A DNA stretch of 41,512 nt from the NCBI GenBank assembly GCA_036839975.1, contig DAISVU010000013.1, positions 1 through 41,512 on the forward strand, written 5' to 3'. This stretch comes from RGIG7111 sp036839975 (GTDB taxonomy: Bacteria; Bacillota; Clostridia; Peptostreptococcales; Anaerovoracaceae). The position numbers and the translations under genes are program-made. How positions within the stretch are numbered: position 1 is the first letter of the stretch; the number at the start of each line of letters is the position of its first letter. Below the pieces are notes generated by a model. That model did no database searches and was not told where the DNA came from. It saw only the letters and a program-made list of their open reading frames with translations. Below are positions 1 through 8,381 of the stretch, piece by piece.

Positions 1-73
1 ACCGGGTAGTAGGAGAGTATTTTTCAAAGTGTAACATATGTCTTGACAGTTAAGACTCTGCATTTGTGCATCA

Positions 74-114
74 CTTGTCTGCGACAAGACAAACTTCTCT
101 GTTTATGCTATAAT
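74..114 (+). promoter_or_regulatory. Candidate sigma-A promoter of gdpP-rplI-dnaB, with overlapping palindrome
   Basis: A TATAAT hexamer at 109-114 is preceded by TGC, making an extended -10. Seventeen bases upstream is AAGACA (86-91), a 4/6 match to TTGACA. The palindrome CTTGTC-tgc-GACAAG (74-88) overlaps the -35 hexamer and could be an operator, but the regulator is unknown. The predicted transcript start near 121 leaves a leader of about 90 nt that contains a self-complementary CCGCAGCTGCGG. Confidence 0.5.
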
Positions 115-183
115 ATATTACATGTATTCATGCCGCAGCTGCGGTTTGCAGGAGGCGGATATTTACAAACAGAACCAACCGTT

Positions 184-210
184 ATGATTCAAGCCATAGG
201 GACTTTATAG
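184..210 (+). CDS. Possible 8-codon upstream ORF before gdpP
   Basis: ATG at 184 opens MIQAIGTL followed by TAG at 208-210. The stop ends one base before the gdpP ATG at 212. The strong purine-rich GGAGG at about 150-155 lies too far upstream of 212 to serve gdpP directly and is also far (about 28 nt) from 184. The arrangement could couple translation of gdpP to this short frame, but an 8-codon frame can occur by chance. Confidence 0.2.
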   Translation: MIQAIGTL

Positions 211-211
211 T

Positions 212-1999
212 ATGAAAAGCGACCAGAAAAAACTTATAGTTGAACATTCAGCCCTGCCCACCTGCATAGTAGATGGCAACGGGCGTATTGATGTTGCCAA
301 TTCCCATATGGATGAAGTGTTTGTATATGCCGGTATAAAAGATGCCAACATCTATGTGCTGACAGGATTTAAAATGGAAAATATCAGGGCAGCCGCAGTC
401 AACAGAAAGGATCTGCCTCTTTCCCGCAACAAAAAGATATTCAACGTTCGCGCAGAATTCTTGAACAACAGCACTGATCACGGGGATTATGATTCACTGA
501 TACTGACGTTCATAGATATAACTGAATATGAGGCTTTGAAGGACAGATTTGAAAAGGAACACCCTGTAATGGCTGCTATACATGTAGATAATTATGAAGA
601 ACTTTCAGAAAGTATGGCAAGCGAAACAAGTTTTTCAATGATGTCTCAGATAGATAAGCTGCTGCGACAATGGGCAGAACAACTTCACGCCTCACTTACC
701 AAATACAAAGATGATACATATTTTGCAGTTATCGAGCATCAATATTTTGAAGAGCTTAAGGAAAACAATTTTGCCATTCTCGATAAAGTTCGCAACATGG
801 ATTCGGAAGAGGATTTTCCTGTTACGATCAGCATAGGTGTAGGAACCGGAGGTGAAACACCTGAAGAAGATGACAAATATGCAATGGAGGCCCTCGACCT
901 TGCGCTCGGCCGCGGCGGGGATCAGGTCGTTATAAAAGAGCATGATAAAACAGAATATTACGGCGGGCAGACGCAGACCATGGAAAAGACAAACAAGGGC
1001 AAATCACGCGTTATCGCTCATGCTTTAAAGCATCTTATGGCTCAAGCCTCGAATGTCGTTATAATGGGACATGCAAACCCTGACATGGACTCGTTCGGCG
1101 CGGCGCTCGGCATCCACAGATTTGCTAAAATCTGTGATCAAGATCCGTACATAGTGATAAACAAATATAACGAAGCCCTGGCAGACATATTTAAAGCAGC
1201 TAAGGAAACAGATGAGTATACATTTGTCTCGTCTGACAGAGCTATGAAGATCACCGGACCGGGTACGCTGGTGATCGTGGTCGATACCAACCGAAAAAGT
1301 ATTGTTGAATGTCCGGAGCTTCTGGATATGACTCGCCGAATCGTTGTCTTCGATCATCATAGAAGAGCGGCAGATTATATAGAAAATCCGGTACTTGCTT
1401 ATACTGAATCGTACGCATCTTCGACGGCGGAGCTGGTCACAGAAGTACTCCAGTACTGTGGCGCTACCAGAGCTGTCACAATCTTTGAGTCAGAAGCTCT
1501 GCTCGCAGGCATAACCGTAGACACAAACAGATTTGCAGTAAAAACAGGCGTTCGCACATTTGAAGCAGCATCATGGCTGAAAAGATGCGGTGCGGACACC
1601 ACAAGAGTAAAAAGATATTTCCAGACGGACATGGACATGTTCCGTACACGTGCGGCATGTATATCAAATGCCGTATTTACAGAGGACGGCACGGCTATGT
1701 CAATATGTCCCGGCGAGAATATAAATGCACAGGTAGTCAATTCGCAGGTAGCTGATGAATTTCTGACTATCAAAGGCGTTAAGGTCAGCTTCGTTGCCGG
1801 CAGGAACGAATGCGGAAAGACTGTTATAAGCGCCCGTTCACTCGGTGAAGTGAATGTTCAGACAATAATGGAAAAACTCGGAGGAGGCGGTCATCTGACC
1901 ACCGCAGGAGCTCAGGCAGATATGTCCCCTGAGGAAGCGCTCGATGCTCTGAGAAAAATCCTTAAAGACACATTAAAGAAAGAACAACAGGAGGACTAA
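212..1999 (+). CDS. gdpP: GdpP/YybT-type cyclic-di-AMP phosphodiesterase (DHH-DHHA1), without membrane anchor
   Basis: The 595-residue protein reads as a PAS-like domain (about 1-100), a degenerate GGDEF-like domain (about 115-245), a DHH phosphoesterase domain with GHANPDMDS (about residue 286), VVDTN and FDHHRR (about 380), and a C-terminal DHHA1 domain with GGGGHLTTAGA. Family members hydrolyse c-di-AMP to pApA. Canonical GdpP has about 650 residues and two N-terminal transmembrane helices before the PAS domain. Here the protein starts directly in the PAS region, and an in-frame TAG at 197-199 excludes an upstream extension. The enzyme is therefore predicted to be cytosolic. It is followed two bases later by rplI, the usual gdpP-rplI-dnaB order in Bacillota. 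The start has only a weak ribosome-binding site (AGGGA). Confidence 0.9.
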   Translation: MKSDQKKLIVEHSALPTCIVDGNGRIDVANSHMDEVFVYAGIKDANIYVLTGFKMENIRAAAVNRKDLPLSRNKKIFNVRAEFLNNSTDHGDYDSLILTFIDITEYEALKDRFEKEHPVMAAIHVDNYEELSESMASETSFSMMSQIDKLLRQWAEQLHASLTKYKDDTYFAVIEHQYFEELKENNFAILDKVRNMDSEEDFPVTISIGVGTGGETPEEDDKYAMEALDLALGRGGDQVVIKEHDKTEYYGGQTQTMEKTNKGKSRVIAHALKHLMAQASNVVIMGHANPDMDSFGAALGIHRFAKICDQDPYIVINKYNEALADIFKAAKETDEYTFVSSDRAMKITGPGTLVIVVDTNRKSIVECPELLDMTRRIVVFDHHRRAADYIENPVLAYTESYASSTAELVTEVLQYCGATRAVTIFESEALLAGITVDTNRFAVKTGVRTFEAASWLKRCGADTTRVKRYFQTDMDMFRTRAACISNAVFTEDGTAMSICPGENINAQVVNSQVADEFLTIKGVKVSFVAGRNECGKTVISARSLGEVNVQTIMEKLGGGGHLTTAGAQADMSPEEALDALRKILKDTLKKEQQED

Positions 2000-2001
2000 G
2001 C

Positions 2002-2445
2002 ATGATAGTTATACTTACAAGAGACGTAAAAGGCACAGGCAAAGCAGGTGAAGTAGTAAAGGTAAGCGATGGCTATGCAAGAAACCTGCTGATACCTAAA
2101 GGCTACGCCAATGAAGCAACTAAAGGCAACATTAAAAACCTTGAAAAGCAAAAAGCCATAATGCAGGAGAAACAGGCAGCTGAACTTGCAGCAGCTGAAG
2201 ATCTTGCGAAAAAGATATCAGAACTCACGATTGAAATAAAAAGTAAAGGCGGTGAAGGTGGACGACTCTTCGGATCGATCACTTCAAATGATATTTCCGA
2301 AGCGCTCGAAATGCAGAGCAATATCAGAATCGATAAAAAAAAGATCGTATTGGAAAGCCCTATAAAACAGACCGGTGAAACTGCTGTTACCGTTAAAGTA
2401 TACCCTGAGGTACAGGCAGAACTAAAAATTTTAGTTACATTATAA
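2002..2445 (+). CDS. rplI: 50S ribosomal protein L9
   Basis: The 147-residue protein begins MIVILTRDVKGTGKAGEVV and contains the conserved GYARNLLIPKGYA segment that binds 23S rRNA. A long charged connecting helix (about 40-75) leads to the C-terminal domain, with GGRLFGSIT at about residue 87. Length is normal for L9. The ribosome-binding site AGGAGG overlaps the end of gdpP, and dnaB follows after 13 nt, so the three genes are almost certainly cotranscribed. Confidence 0.97.
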   Translation: MIVILTRDVKGTGKAGEVVKVSDGYARNLLIPKGYANEATKGNIKNLEKQKAIMQEKQAAELAAAEDLAKKISELTIEIKSKGGEGGRLFGSITSNDISEALEMQSNIRIDKKKIVLESPIKQTGETAVTVKVYPEVQAELKILVTL

Positions 2446-2458
2446 AAGAGGTCTGACT

Positions 2459-3784
2459 ATGGCTATTGAAAGGACTCCTCCACAAAATATGGATGCCGAA
2501 AGATCTGTTCTAGGCGCTGTACTTCTAAACAACGAAGTTTTGCTGGATGTTACTGAAGCCGTGCATCCGGAGGATTTTTATGATCCGAAGCACAAAGAGA
2601 TCTTTGAATCAATCACGAATCTTTACAAGCACAATGTGCATGTTGACACAATCACTGTTTCTGACGAACTCGAAAAACGACAGTCGCTCGGGATGGTCGG
2701 CGGTCGCGTTTACATCGCTTCGCTTGCCGCGGATGTACCGTCGACTTCAAATGCCGGTGAATACGCACGTATCATCGCAGAAAAATCGATGCTCAGAAGC
2801 CTCATTGAAAAGGGCGACCAGATAGTGAACAAGGGATACGACAGCACAGCGACAGCTGCTGAAACACTGGAATTTGCTGAAAGCAAAATTTTCGAGATCG
2901 GTCAGCGCCGTCAGACCAAAGACTTTGAACATATTAAAAATATTCTTTTGGAAAACATCGATACAATAGACCGCGTATCAAAACTGAAAGGTCAGTTGAC
3001 CGGGCTCACTACGGGATTCAAAGATCTTGATGATCTTACATCAGGTCTCCAGAAATCAGACATGATAATAGTGGCGGCAAGACCTTCAATGGGTAAAACC
3101 GCTTTTGCGCTCAACATTGCGCAAGCTGCGGCAGTCAAGGGTTTCGCAAATGTTTTGCTGTTCAGCCTTGAAATGTCCAAGGAACAACTCGGACAGAGAC
3201 TCCTTGCCATGGAAGCAAAAATAGATATGCAGAAGATCAAGACAGGTAATCTTGAACGCAAAGATTGGTTTCAGATCAACTTAGCGCTCGACACCTTGTC
3301 CAAGTCAAATATATTTATAGACGATACTTCTAAAAACATAATGGAAATGCGCAATAAATGCAGGCGTCTGAAATCCACAAACGGACTTGATCTTATTATG
3401 ATAGACTATCTCCAAATGATGAATTTTGAAGGCCATTCAGAAGGCAGGCAGCAGGAGATAACCACTATCTCAAGATATCTGAAGCAACTCGCAAAGGAAA
3501 TGGAATGCCCGCTAGTCGTCCTTTCCCAACTGTCTCGCGCGCCTGAGCAGCGTGAAAAACACAGACCTATCCTTTCAGACCTCCGGGAATCCGGAGCGAT
3601 CGAACAGGATGCTGATATCGTGATCTTTCTGTATAGAGATGAATATTATAACAAAGATACTGAAAAAGTCGGTGAATGTGAAGTTATAATAGCAAAAAAC
3701 CGAAGCGGTCCTACCGGGACAATAGAGCTGACCTGGCTTGGAAAGTATACAAAATTTGCCGACAAGAGCACTTTCAGGAGGTAA
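2459..3784 (+). CDS. dnaB: Replicative DNA helicase DnaB
   Basis: The 441-residue hexameric replicative helicase has the N-terminal DnaB domain (PPQNMDAERSVLGAVL at the start) that interacts with primase. The RecA-like C-terminal domain has Walker A ARPSMGKTAF at about residue 205, the Walker B region LIMIDYLQMM at about 315, and the LSQLSR and DLRESGAIEQDAD motifs. Length is typical. The gene sits between rplI and the DUF1858/DnaD-type genes, so it belongs to a replication cluster. The downstream fusion protein carries what looks like a helicase-binding DnaI N-domain, and DnaB would be its partner. Confidence 0.97.
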   Translation: MAIERTPPQNMDAERSVLGAVLLNNEVLLDVTEAVHPEDFYDPKHKEIFESITNLYKHNVHVDTITVSDELEKRQSLGMVGGRVYIASLAADVPSTSNAGEYARIIAEKSMLRSLIEKGDQIVNKGYDSTATAAETLEFAESKIFEIGQRRQTKDFEHIKNILLENIDTIDRVSKLKGQLTGLTTGFKDLDDLTSGLQKSDMIIVAARPSMGKTAFALNIAQAAAVKGFANVLLFSLEMSKEQLGQRLLAMEAKIDMQKIKTGNLERKDWFQINLALDTLSKSNIFIDDTSKNIMEMRNKCRRLKSTNGLDLIMIDYLQMMNFEGHSEGRQQEITTISRYLKQLAKEMECPLVVLSQLSRAPEQREKHRPILSDLRESGAIEQDADIVIFLYRDEYYNKDTEKVGECEVIIAKNRSGPTGTIELTWLGKYTKFADKSTFRR

Positions 3785-3788
3785 GATC

Positions 3789-3986
3789 ATGCATAAAATC
3801 ACAGCTGATATGAAAGTATGTGACATACTGGAAATTGATCAGAAGCTCGAGCAGACTCTAATCTCACACGGCTTCAGCTGTGCAGGATGCCCGGGTGCTA
3901 ATATTGAGACACTGAAGGAAGCTGCAGCCGGTCACGATGTGGACCTCGACATACTGCTGGCGGATCTCAACAGCGCAATCAAATAA
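3789..3986 (+). CDS. DUF1858 domain protein (small ScdA/hybrid-cluster-associated type)
   Basis: A 65-residue protein beginning MHKITADMKVCDILEID, with the signature SHGFSCAGCPGA at about residues 26-37. The start at 3789 is chosen for its strong AGGAGG Shine-Dalgarno 6-7 nt upstream; the frame could open further upstream inside dnaB, but without such support. DUF1858 proteins resemble the N-terminal domain of ScdA/RIC iron-sulfur repair proteins and often accompany redox enzymes. The CxxC pair suggests metal, cluster or thiol chemistry. It begins 4 nt after the dnaB stop and is probably in the same operon. The exact role is unknown. Confidence 0.85.
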   Translation: MHKITADMKVCDILEIDQKLEQTLISHGFSCAGCPGANIETLKEAAAGHDVDLDILLADLNSAIK

Positions 3987-4021
3987 CAATTTTATAAAAA
4001 ACATAGGAAAACTTTTAACTG

Positions 4022-5383
4022 ATGAAAAATAAACGACAGCAGCCCAAAGAATATTATCTGCTAGACACCGGTGTCGAAAATATGTTTATAAATGAATATA
4101 TGCCTATGGCCCCGGGAGAATATGTAAAAGTATATCTCTTTGCTTTGATGTACGCTGATATCGGTGAAGAAATGAGCAACCGCATGATCACAAAACAACT
4201 TGATATCCAGGAGGAAGACGTACTCAAAGCCTGGAATTACTGGGAACACCTGGGTCTTATCAGCAAGATTCCGTTTGAACACGGCGGCAGATTTGACTAC
4301 ACTGTAGAATTCATGAATCTCAAGGAGCATCTTTATACAGCATCTGCAAAGGGTGCCGATTCAACATCCACTTTATACTCACCAATATCATCTTCCGATG
4401 TTTCTTCAGTGAAGCGCGTTCCACTCGAAGAATCTGTCGCAGCTGATCTTTCCGATCTTCAGCTTGAAAAAATGTATAATTCCATTGAAAAAATACTCGG
4501 TAAAACACTCAGCGGTACAGAGATGATGGATATCCTCTCATGGATAAAAGATCTTGATATGTCATATGATGTAATACTGACCGCCTACAGACACTGCAGT
4601 CAGCTTAAAAAGACCAATGTCAGATATGTCGCGGCCGTTATACGCGAATGGCATGCCAAGGGACTCGACACATCTGAAGCCGTCCATATATATCTTGAGG
4701 AAACCGATCAGAGACACTACCGGCACAGACGCATTATGAAAGCATTGGGATTCAGCAGGAACCCTACGGAAGAAGAGGTGCGTCTTATGAATTCATGGTT
4801 TGACGATATGGGATTTTCAATGGACACTGTACTCTCAGCATGTAGAAAAACAAGCGGCATCTCAAGCCCCAATATGAACTATGTTAACCGAGTGCTGGCA
4901 AACTGGAAAGAGGAATCCTCAGGTATTAATTCAGTTTCAGAAACAGGAACAACTGTTAACGGCATTCTCTCTAATTCAACAGTTATGAAATACTATGCCA
5001 AACTTCAGTCTGATGCGCAGCACGAAGCTGAAATACACAGAGATGAAGTATATAAAAAGGTTCCTAAGATCAAAGAGATCGAAGATGAACTCAACAGAAT
5101 AAGTATGGATATATCAAAAAGCATTCTTTTTTCCAGTGATCAGGAAAATACAAAACTGAAGGCGCTGCAGGATAAAAGCGATCATCTTCTGGTAGATAAA
5201 GCGGTACTGCTTACAGAGAACGATTTTCCGGTTGATTACATGGAGGTAAAATATCTGTGCAGTGAATGTCGTGACAGCGGTTTTACCGACAGCGGCAATA
5301 GATGCAGCTGTTATCCGGAAAGATCTAAAGAAGCTGAATTGTGGATAAGAAAACAGAAAGCCGACAGGGAAGTCTTTGCATGA
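4022..5383 (+). CDS. DnaD-domain replication protein fused to a DnaI/DnaC-like N-terminal zinc domain, no ATPase
   Basis: The 453-residue protein has an N-terminal winged-helix-like region (about 1-110) and two DnaD/DnaB_2 repeats (about 150-225 and 235-305), each ending in a NVRYVAAVIREW or NMNYVNRVLANW motif. From Met322 the sequence resembles the start of DnaI/DnaC-type helicase loaders: EVYKKVPKIKEIEDEL, a coiled segment, then Cys413, Cys416, Cys428 and Cys430 in a C-x2-C-x11-C-x-C zinc-binding pattern. In loaders this N-domain contacts DnaB, and an AAA+ ATPase domain follows. Here translation ends about 20 residues after the last Cys, and no Walker A sequence follows. In related clostridia the separate loader gene usually sits in this position. 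I infer a fusion of dnaD with a loader that has lost its ATPase. Confidence 0.8.
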   Translation: MKNKRQQPKEYYLLDTGVENMFINEYMPMAPGEYVKVYLFALMYADIGEEMSNRMITKQLDIQEEDVLKAWNYWEHLGLISKIPFEHGGRFDYTVEFMNLKEHLYTASAKGADSTSTLYSPISSSDVSSVKRVPLEESVAADLSDLQLEKMYNSIEKILGKTLSGTEMMDILSWIKDLDMSYDVILTAYRHCSQLKKTNVRYVAAVIREWHAKGLDTSEAVHIYLEETDQRHYRHRRIMKALGFSRNPTEEEVRLMNSWFDDMGFSMDTVLSACRKTSGISSPNMNYVNRVLANWKEESSGINSVSETGTTVNGILSNSTVMKYYAKLQSDAQHEAEIHRDEVYKKVPKIKEIEDELNRISMDISKSILFSSDQENTKLKALQDKSDHLLVDKAVLLTENDFPVDYMEVKYLCSECRDSGFTDSGNRCSCYPERSKEAELWIRKQKADREVFA

Positions 5384-5450
5384 TAAAAACTTTTGTCTGA
5401 AAACAGCGCATAAAAGCTGCGGGGTGTTTTTTATTACGACCATGCCAGGA

Positions 5451-5494
5451 GACAAGTCAAAAGACCTCGTGTACACGAGATCTTTTGACTTGTC
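5451..5494. terminator. Long inverted repeat between convergent genes (probable bidirectional terminator)
   Basis: A 44-nt near-perfect palindrome: arms GACAAGTCAAAAGA / TCTTTTGACTTGTC (14 bp), then one C/A mismatch, then CTCGTG / CACGAG around a two-base centre. It lies between dnaD (+) and the flavodiiron gene (-), which converge. The T tract is poor on both sides, so intrinsic termination is plausible but not certain. A weaker CAGC/GCTG hairpin followed by TTTTTT lies just upstream (about 5404-5431) and may be the actual terminator for the + operon. Confidence 0.55.
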
Positions 5495-5606
5495 TAAGAG
5501 AGTATAAGGATTAATGTATTATACTATTTGAATAGTTAATACGCTTCCATTATACACATAAACAAACCCTTTTGAAACCTTTTTTGTATTTTATTGTGAT
5601 TTTTTG

Positions 5607-6995
5607 CTACTCTTGCGTAACTAATTCAAATTTCTCAGAACCGACACCGCATAACGGGCATTTTTCAGGCGGTTCCGTTCCTTCTACGATCTTATTACAC
5701 ACAGTGCATCTCCACTTGCGGACAGGACCTTCATGCGCCGTCCCCGCAGAAGTCTCCGATACCGCTTTTGCTTCATTTCCTTTTTCAACAATTTCGCCTT
5801 TTAACAGAGAAAGACCAAACCCGTATCCGAAATCATACGCTTCTTTTCTCTGCACATCAGAAGGCTTGAATCTCACCCTCAATCCTTCACCGTAAAGCTT
5901 CATCCTCAGCTGCTTCAGTCTTTCCATTATATGCGGCACAGCCTCTCCGCTCCAGCCGTATGATCCAAAGGCTGATGCGATTTTGCCCCCGTGTATCCCC
6001 GGATACATAGATATCGTAATATCGAGTATAGGTCTTAAAGCCTCTCCAAGTATCGTTGGCGAGCCGAGCAGCAGACCATCTGCCCAATATATCTCTTTCA
6101 TGAGTTCACCGTTATCTATTTCAGTCGCCTCATATATTCTCACATCTATATCGCCCGCCGCTTTGATGCCTTCCGTAATCTTGTCCGCAAGCTCCTTCGT
6201 ATACCCGTACGCTGTAACGTATGGAATAACTACCGTCTTCTTTATGTTAGGATTTGTTTCCGTCGACCAGATCTTACTCTGCTCGATCACTTCCCGCGGG
6301 TTATCGTCCAGCACAGGCCCGTGTCCGGTACATATAATATCAATGTCAAGATCTTTGATCTTGTCTATCGCCTTCAGCATGTATGGCTTGAACGGGCCGA
6401 GTATGTTGTCAAAGTAATATTTCAATGCGCTCATATATCCTTCATTGTCGGTTATCTTTGAATGCAGGATTTCCTCTGAGCTGTAATGTGCTCCGAATGA
6501 ATCACATGTTATCAATACTTTATCCTCCGGAATGTAAGTAAACATCGTGTCCGGCCAGTGCAGATTAGGTGCCGAAATAAATTTCAAAGTCTTATCACCT
6601 AGGGACAGAGTGTTTCCGTCCTTTGCTACTATATAAGCAAATTCCATATTGGTGATCTCTTTCATGAAATCGATGGCCATCTGCGTACCTATGAGTGTGA
6701 TATCCGGATTCATCTCCATAAGCTTTACAGCTGAACCCGCATGATCCGGCTCTGTGTGATTCATTACTATATAGTCAATGTCTTCTATATTCGTAAGTAA
6801 TGTCACTTTATCAATATATTCATCCATGAATTTTGCTTTGGCCGTCTCAAACAGCACAGTTTTTTCACTGCCTTTTAAAAGGTACGAATTATATGTCGTG
6901 CCGAACTCTGTCTCCATGATAATATCAAACACATCGAGGTTTGGATCAAGTATGCCCGCCCAATATAAATTATTTTTAAGTTTCAAAGTCTTCAT
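5607..6995 (-). CDS. Flavodiiron protein (FprA/ROO) with C-terminal rubredoxin-like domain
   Basis: The 462-residue protein has a metallo-beta-lactamase-like diiron domain with NHTEPDH (HxExDH, about 78-84), NLHWPD, CDSFGAH and CTGHGP supplying ligands. A flavodoxin domain (about 255-395; VTAYGYTKELADKI, GSYGWSG) follows. The C-terminal WRCTVCNK...CPLCG is a rubredoxin-type iron site. Family members reduce O2 to water or NO to N2O; the fused rubredoxin would deliver electrons directly. The start at 6995 is chosen over an upstream in-frame ATG (7082) because it gives the family-typical N-terminus MKTLKLKNNLYW and has GGAGAG upstream. It is transcribed alone. A promoter candidate lies about 330 nt upstream, so the mRNA leader is long. 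Confidence 0.93.
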   Translation of the reverse strand: MKTLKLKNNLYWAGILDPNLDVFDIIMETEFGTTYNSYLLKGSEKTVLFETAKAKFMDEYIDKVTLLTNIEDIDYIVMNHTEPDHAGSAVKLMEMNPDITLIGTQMAIDFMKEITNMEFAYIVAKDGNTLSLGDKTLKFISAPNLHWPDTMFTYIPEDKVLITCDSFGAHYSSEEILHSKITDNEGYMSALKYYFDNILGPFKPYMLKAIDKIKDLDIDIICTGHGPVLDDNPREVIEQSKIWSTETNPNIKKTVVIPYVTAYGYTKELADKITEGIKAAGDIDVRIYEATEIDNGELMKEIYWADGLLLGSPTILGEALRPILDITISMYPGIHGGKIASAFGSYGWSGEAVPHIMERLKQLRMKLYGEGLRVRFKPSDVQRKEAYDFGYGFGLSLLKGEIVEKGNEAKAVSETSAGTAHEGPVRKWRCTVCNKIVEGTEPPEKCPLCGVGSEKFELVTQE

Positions 6996-7356
6996 TCTGT
7001 ATCTCTCCATTTCCGTTACGTACAATTTCCCGCTACAATAATATCTCCTGCTGTTTATCACCCTCATCTGCAGGTTCTTCAACTCAAAGGCATAATTTCT
7101 TGCACTGTACTATGGCAGGATGTTTTTAAATATACTGCCTGAACATCCTTAAATTGCCTTGAAGCAATACTGCACATCCTTTACAAGCACTAACCGCTGT
7201 CTGAGAGTTTGCCCGGTTTTATTAATGCGTGCTCTGCGGTCCGGCTTTGATACCGATTTTCAATAGATCTGTGCTGTGTATAAGAGCATTGCCGGGACTT
7301 TAAATGTTATTTTACAATATACTTATTAAGTATAACATACGTGGTGTTGGTGTAAA
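6996..7356 (-). promoter_or_regulatory. Promoter and long 5' leader of the flavodiiron gene
   Basis: On the minus strand, TTTACA (7351-7356) and TATACT (7329-7334), with 16 bp spacing, form a good sigma-A promoter. Transcription would start near 7322, leaving a leader of about 325 nt before the ATG. The leader contains a short hairpin-prone stretch near 7110-7145 (two CATCCT/AGGATG elements). I do not recognise a known riboswitch in it. No convincing gene is present in 7083-7481. Confidence 0.45.
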
Positions 7357-7481
7357 GTAATTACGGGCTTTTTCAGAAAAAAACAAACGGTACCGGTGTT
7401 TGACACTTATCATATCATACGTTATAAAATAATTGAATAAAGAGAGGTGCTGTGTTATCATAGAAAAGCATTTTAAAATGT

Positions 7482-7557
7482 GCCCCCGTAGCTCAGGGGA
7501 TAGAGCGTCGGTTTCCTAAACCGTGCGTCGGATGTTCGAATCATCTCGGGGGTGCCA
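7482..7557 (+). tRNA. tRNA-Arg(CCU)
   Basis: A 76-nt cloverleaf with encoded CCA. The acceptor arm GCCCCCG pairs with CGGGGGT (the first pair is G-U). The D arm is GCTCAGGGGATAGAGC. The anticodon loop TTCCTAA (7513-7519) gives anticodon CCU at 7515-7517, reading AGG. The T arm contains GTTCGAATC, the discriminator is G, and CCA is at 7555-7557. The outermost anticodon-stem pair is a T/T mismatch. A terminator follows at once, so this is a single-gene tRNA unit. Confidence 0.95.
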
Positions 7558-7561
7558 TCAT

Positions 7562-7598
7562 AAAACCGTTGGAATTTCAATAAGCTCTAACGGTTTTT
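7562..7598 (+). terminator. Intrinsic terminator of tRNA-Arg
   Basis: AAAACCGTT (7562-7570) pairs with AACGGTTTTT (7589-7598) across an 18-nt loop and is followed by a T-rich run. It starts five bases after the tRNA CCA end. Confidence 0.75.
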
Positions 7599-7757
7599 GT
7601 TTGTGTTTTATTGTCATGTTCTGAAAGCACAATGTTAAAAGGTGCAAAAATTTGTGATATAATAATATTTTTTGTATTAGAAGTAATCCGGAAGCATTTA
7701 GAAAAAAATCATCAAAAATAAACAGCCGGTGCAGCAGCCTATAAAGTTATTTTTATA

Positions 7758-8067
7758 TTGGCTTGAAGCTTTTTTGTGCTATTATTAAGTTATTCCTTAT
7801 GGATAAAAACCGATTTGTCGCAGCATGAAAAACGCGAGAGGAGAAGGAACCGGTAAAACAAATTAAACTCAATCTGAGATCAGTCTGTAAAAAAATTGGA
7901 ACGACAAAGACAAATAAAATACATGTTTTAAATATCAGACAGTAAGCATTCTGAGGATCCGAACAGATATTAAAAAGCGGTGTGCGGCCGTACCGCACGA
8001 ATCTCGTCACCTGTCAGCAGGCGATATTGATTTTAAAGAGTTAATTTTGGAAATGGAGGATTGAAAA
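7758..8067 (+). promoter_or_regulatory. Promoter candidate and 280-nt leader of a small lipoprotein gene
   Basis: TTGGCT (7758-7763) and TATTAT (7780-7785), spaced by 16 bp, form a plausible promoter. The leader up to 8067 carries hairpin-prone GTGCGG-ccgta-CCGCAC (about 7981-7997). It ends in a good ribosome-binding site, ATGGAGGA, 7-8 nt before the ATG. No known riboswitch core was recognised. The remainder of the 7599-7757 interval is A/T-rich, with no supported gene. Confidence 0.35.
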
Positions 8068-8373
8068 ATGAAAACTAAAAAAGGGAAGATTCTTATTATT
8101 ATTACAGTTGTATCATTTATTGCTCTTATGCTTGCCGCTTGTGACTATGATACAAGTCAGGATGAAAGCACGGCCCCCGGACCGGAAAAATCGACAGAAG
8201 AAAAAGAATATGAATACGGCGACGATGCATCCAACTACGAAAACGATGAAAACGATTCCGACGATGACATTGACACTAACTACTACAAGCCTGATGCTTG
8301 CGATTCAGCAGAAAATCATTGTGCTTTCATTCACTTATCAAAATATGACCGGGTTTGCTCGGCATCAGCCTGA
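8068..8373 (+). CDS. Small highly acidic lipoprotein, function unknown
   Basis: A 101-residue protein with a positively charged start (MKTKKGKI), a hydrophobic stretch and the lipobox LAAC with Cys at about residue 25, so it is predicted to be exported, lipidated and attached to the outer face of the membrane. The mature part is dominated by Asp, Glu, Asn, Ser and Tyr, with repeated DD and END clusters, which suggests a disordered, cation-binding tail. The last 25 residues contain four Cys. It is a single gene, with a terminator nine bases after the stop. I recognise no family. Confidence 0.65.
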   Translation: MKTKKGKILIIITVVSFIALMLAACDYDTSQDESTAPGPEKSTEEKEYEYGDDASNYENDENDSDDDIDTNYYKPDACDSAENHCAFIHLSKYDRVCSASA

Positions 8374-8381
8374 CGTGTCTG

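Noticed and set aside
1573..1755. Open frames on either strand inside gdpP, dnaB, porA, htrA and other long genes
   Set aside because: They overlap strongly supported coding regions, have no ribosome-binding sites and show no recognisable domains.
7786..8067. Possible riboswitch in the leader of the acidic lipoprotein gene
   Set aside because: Some hairpins, but no conserved core of any class I know could be matched.
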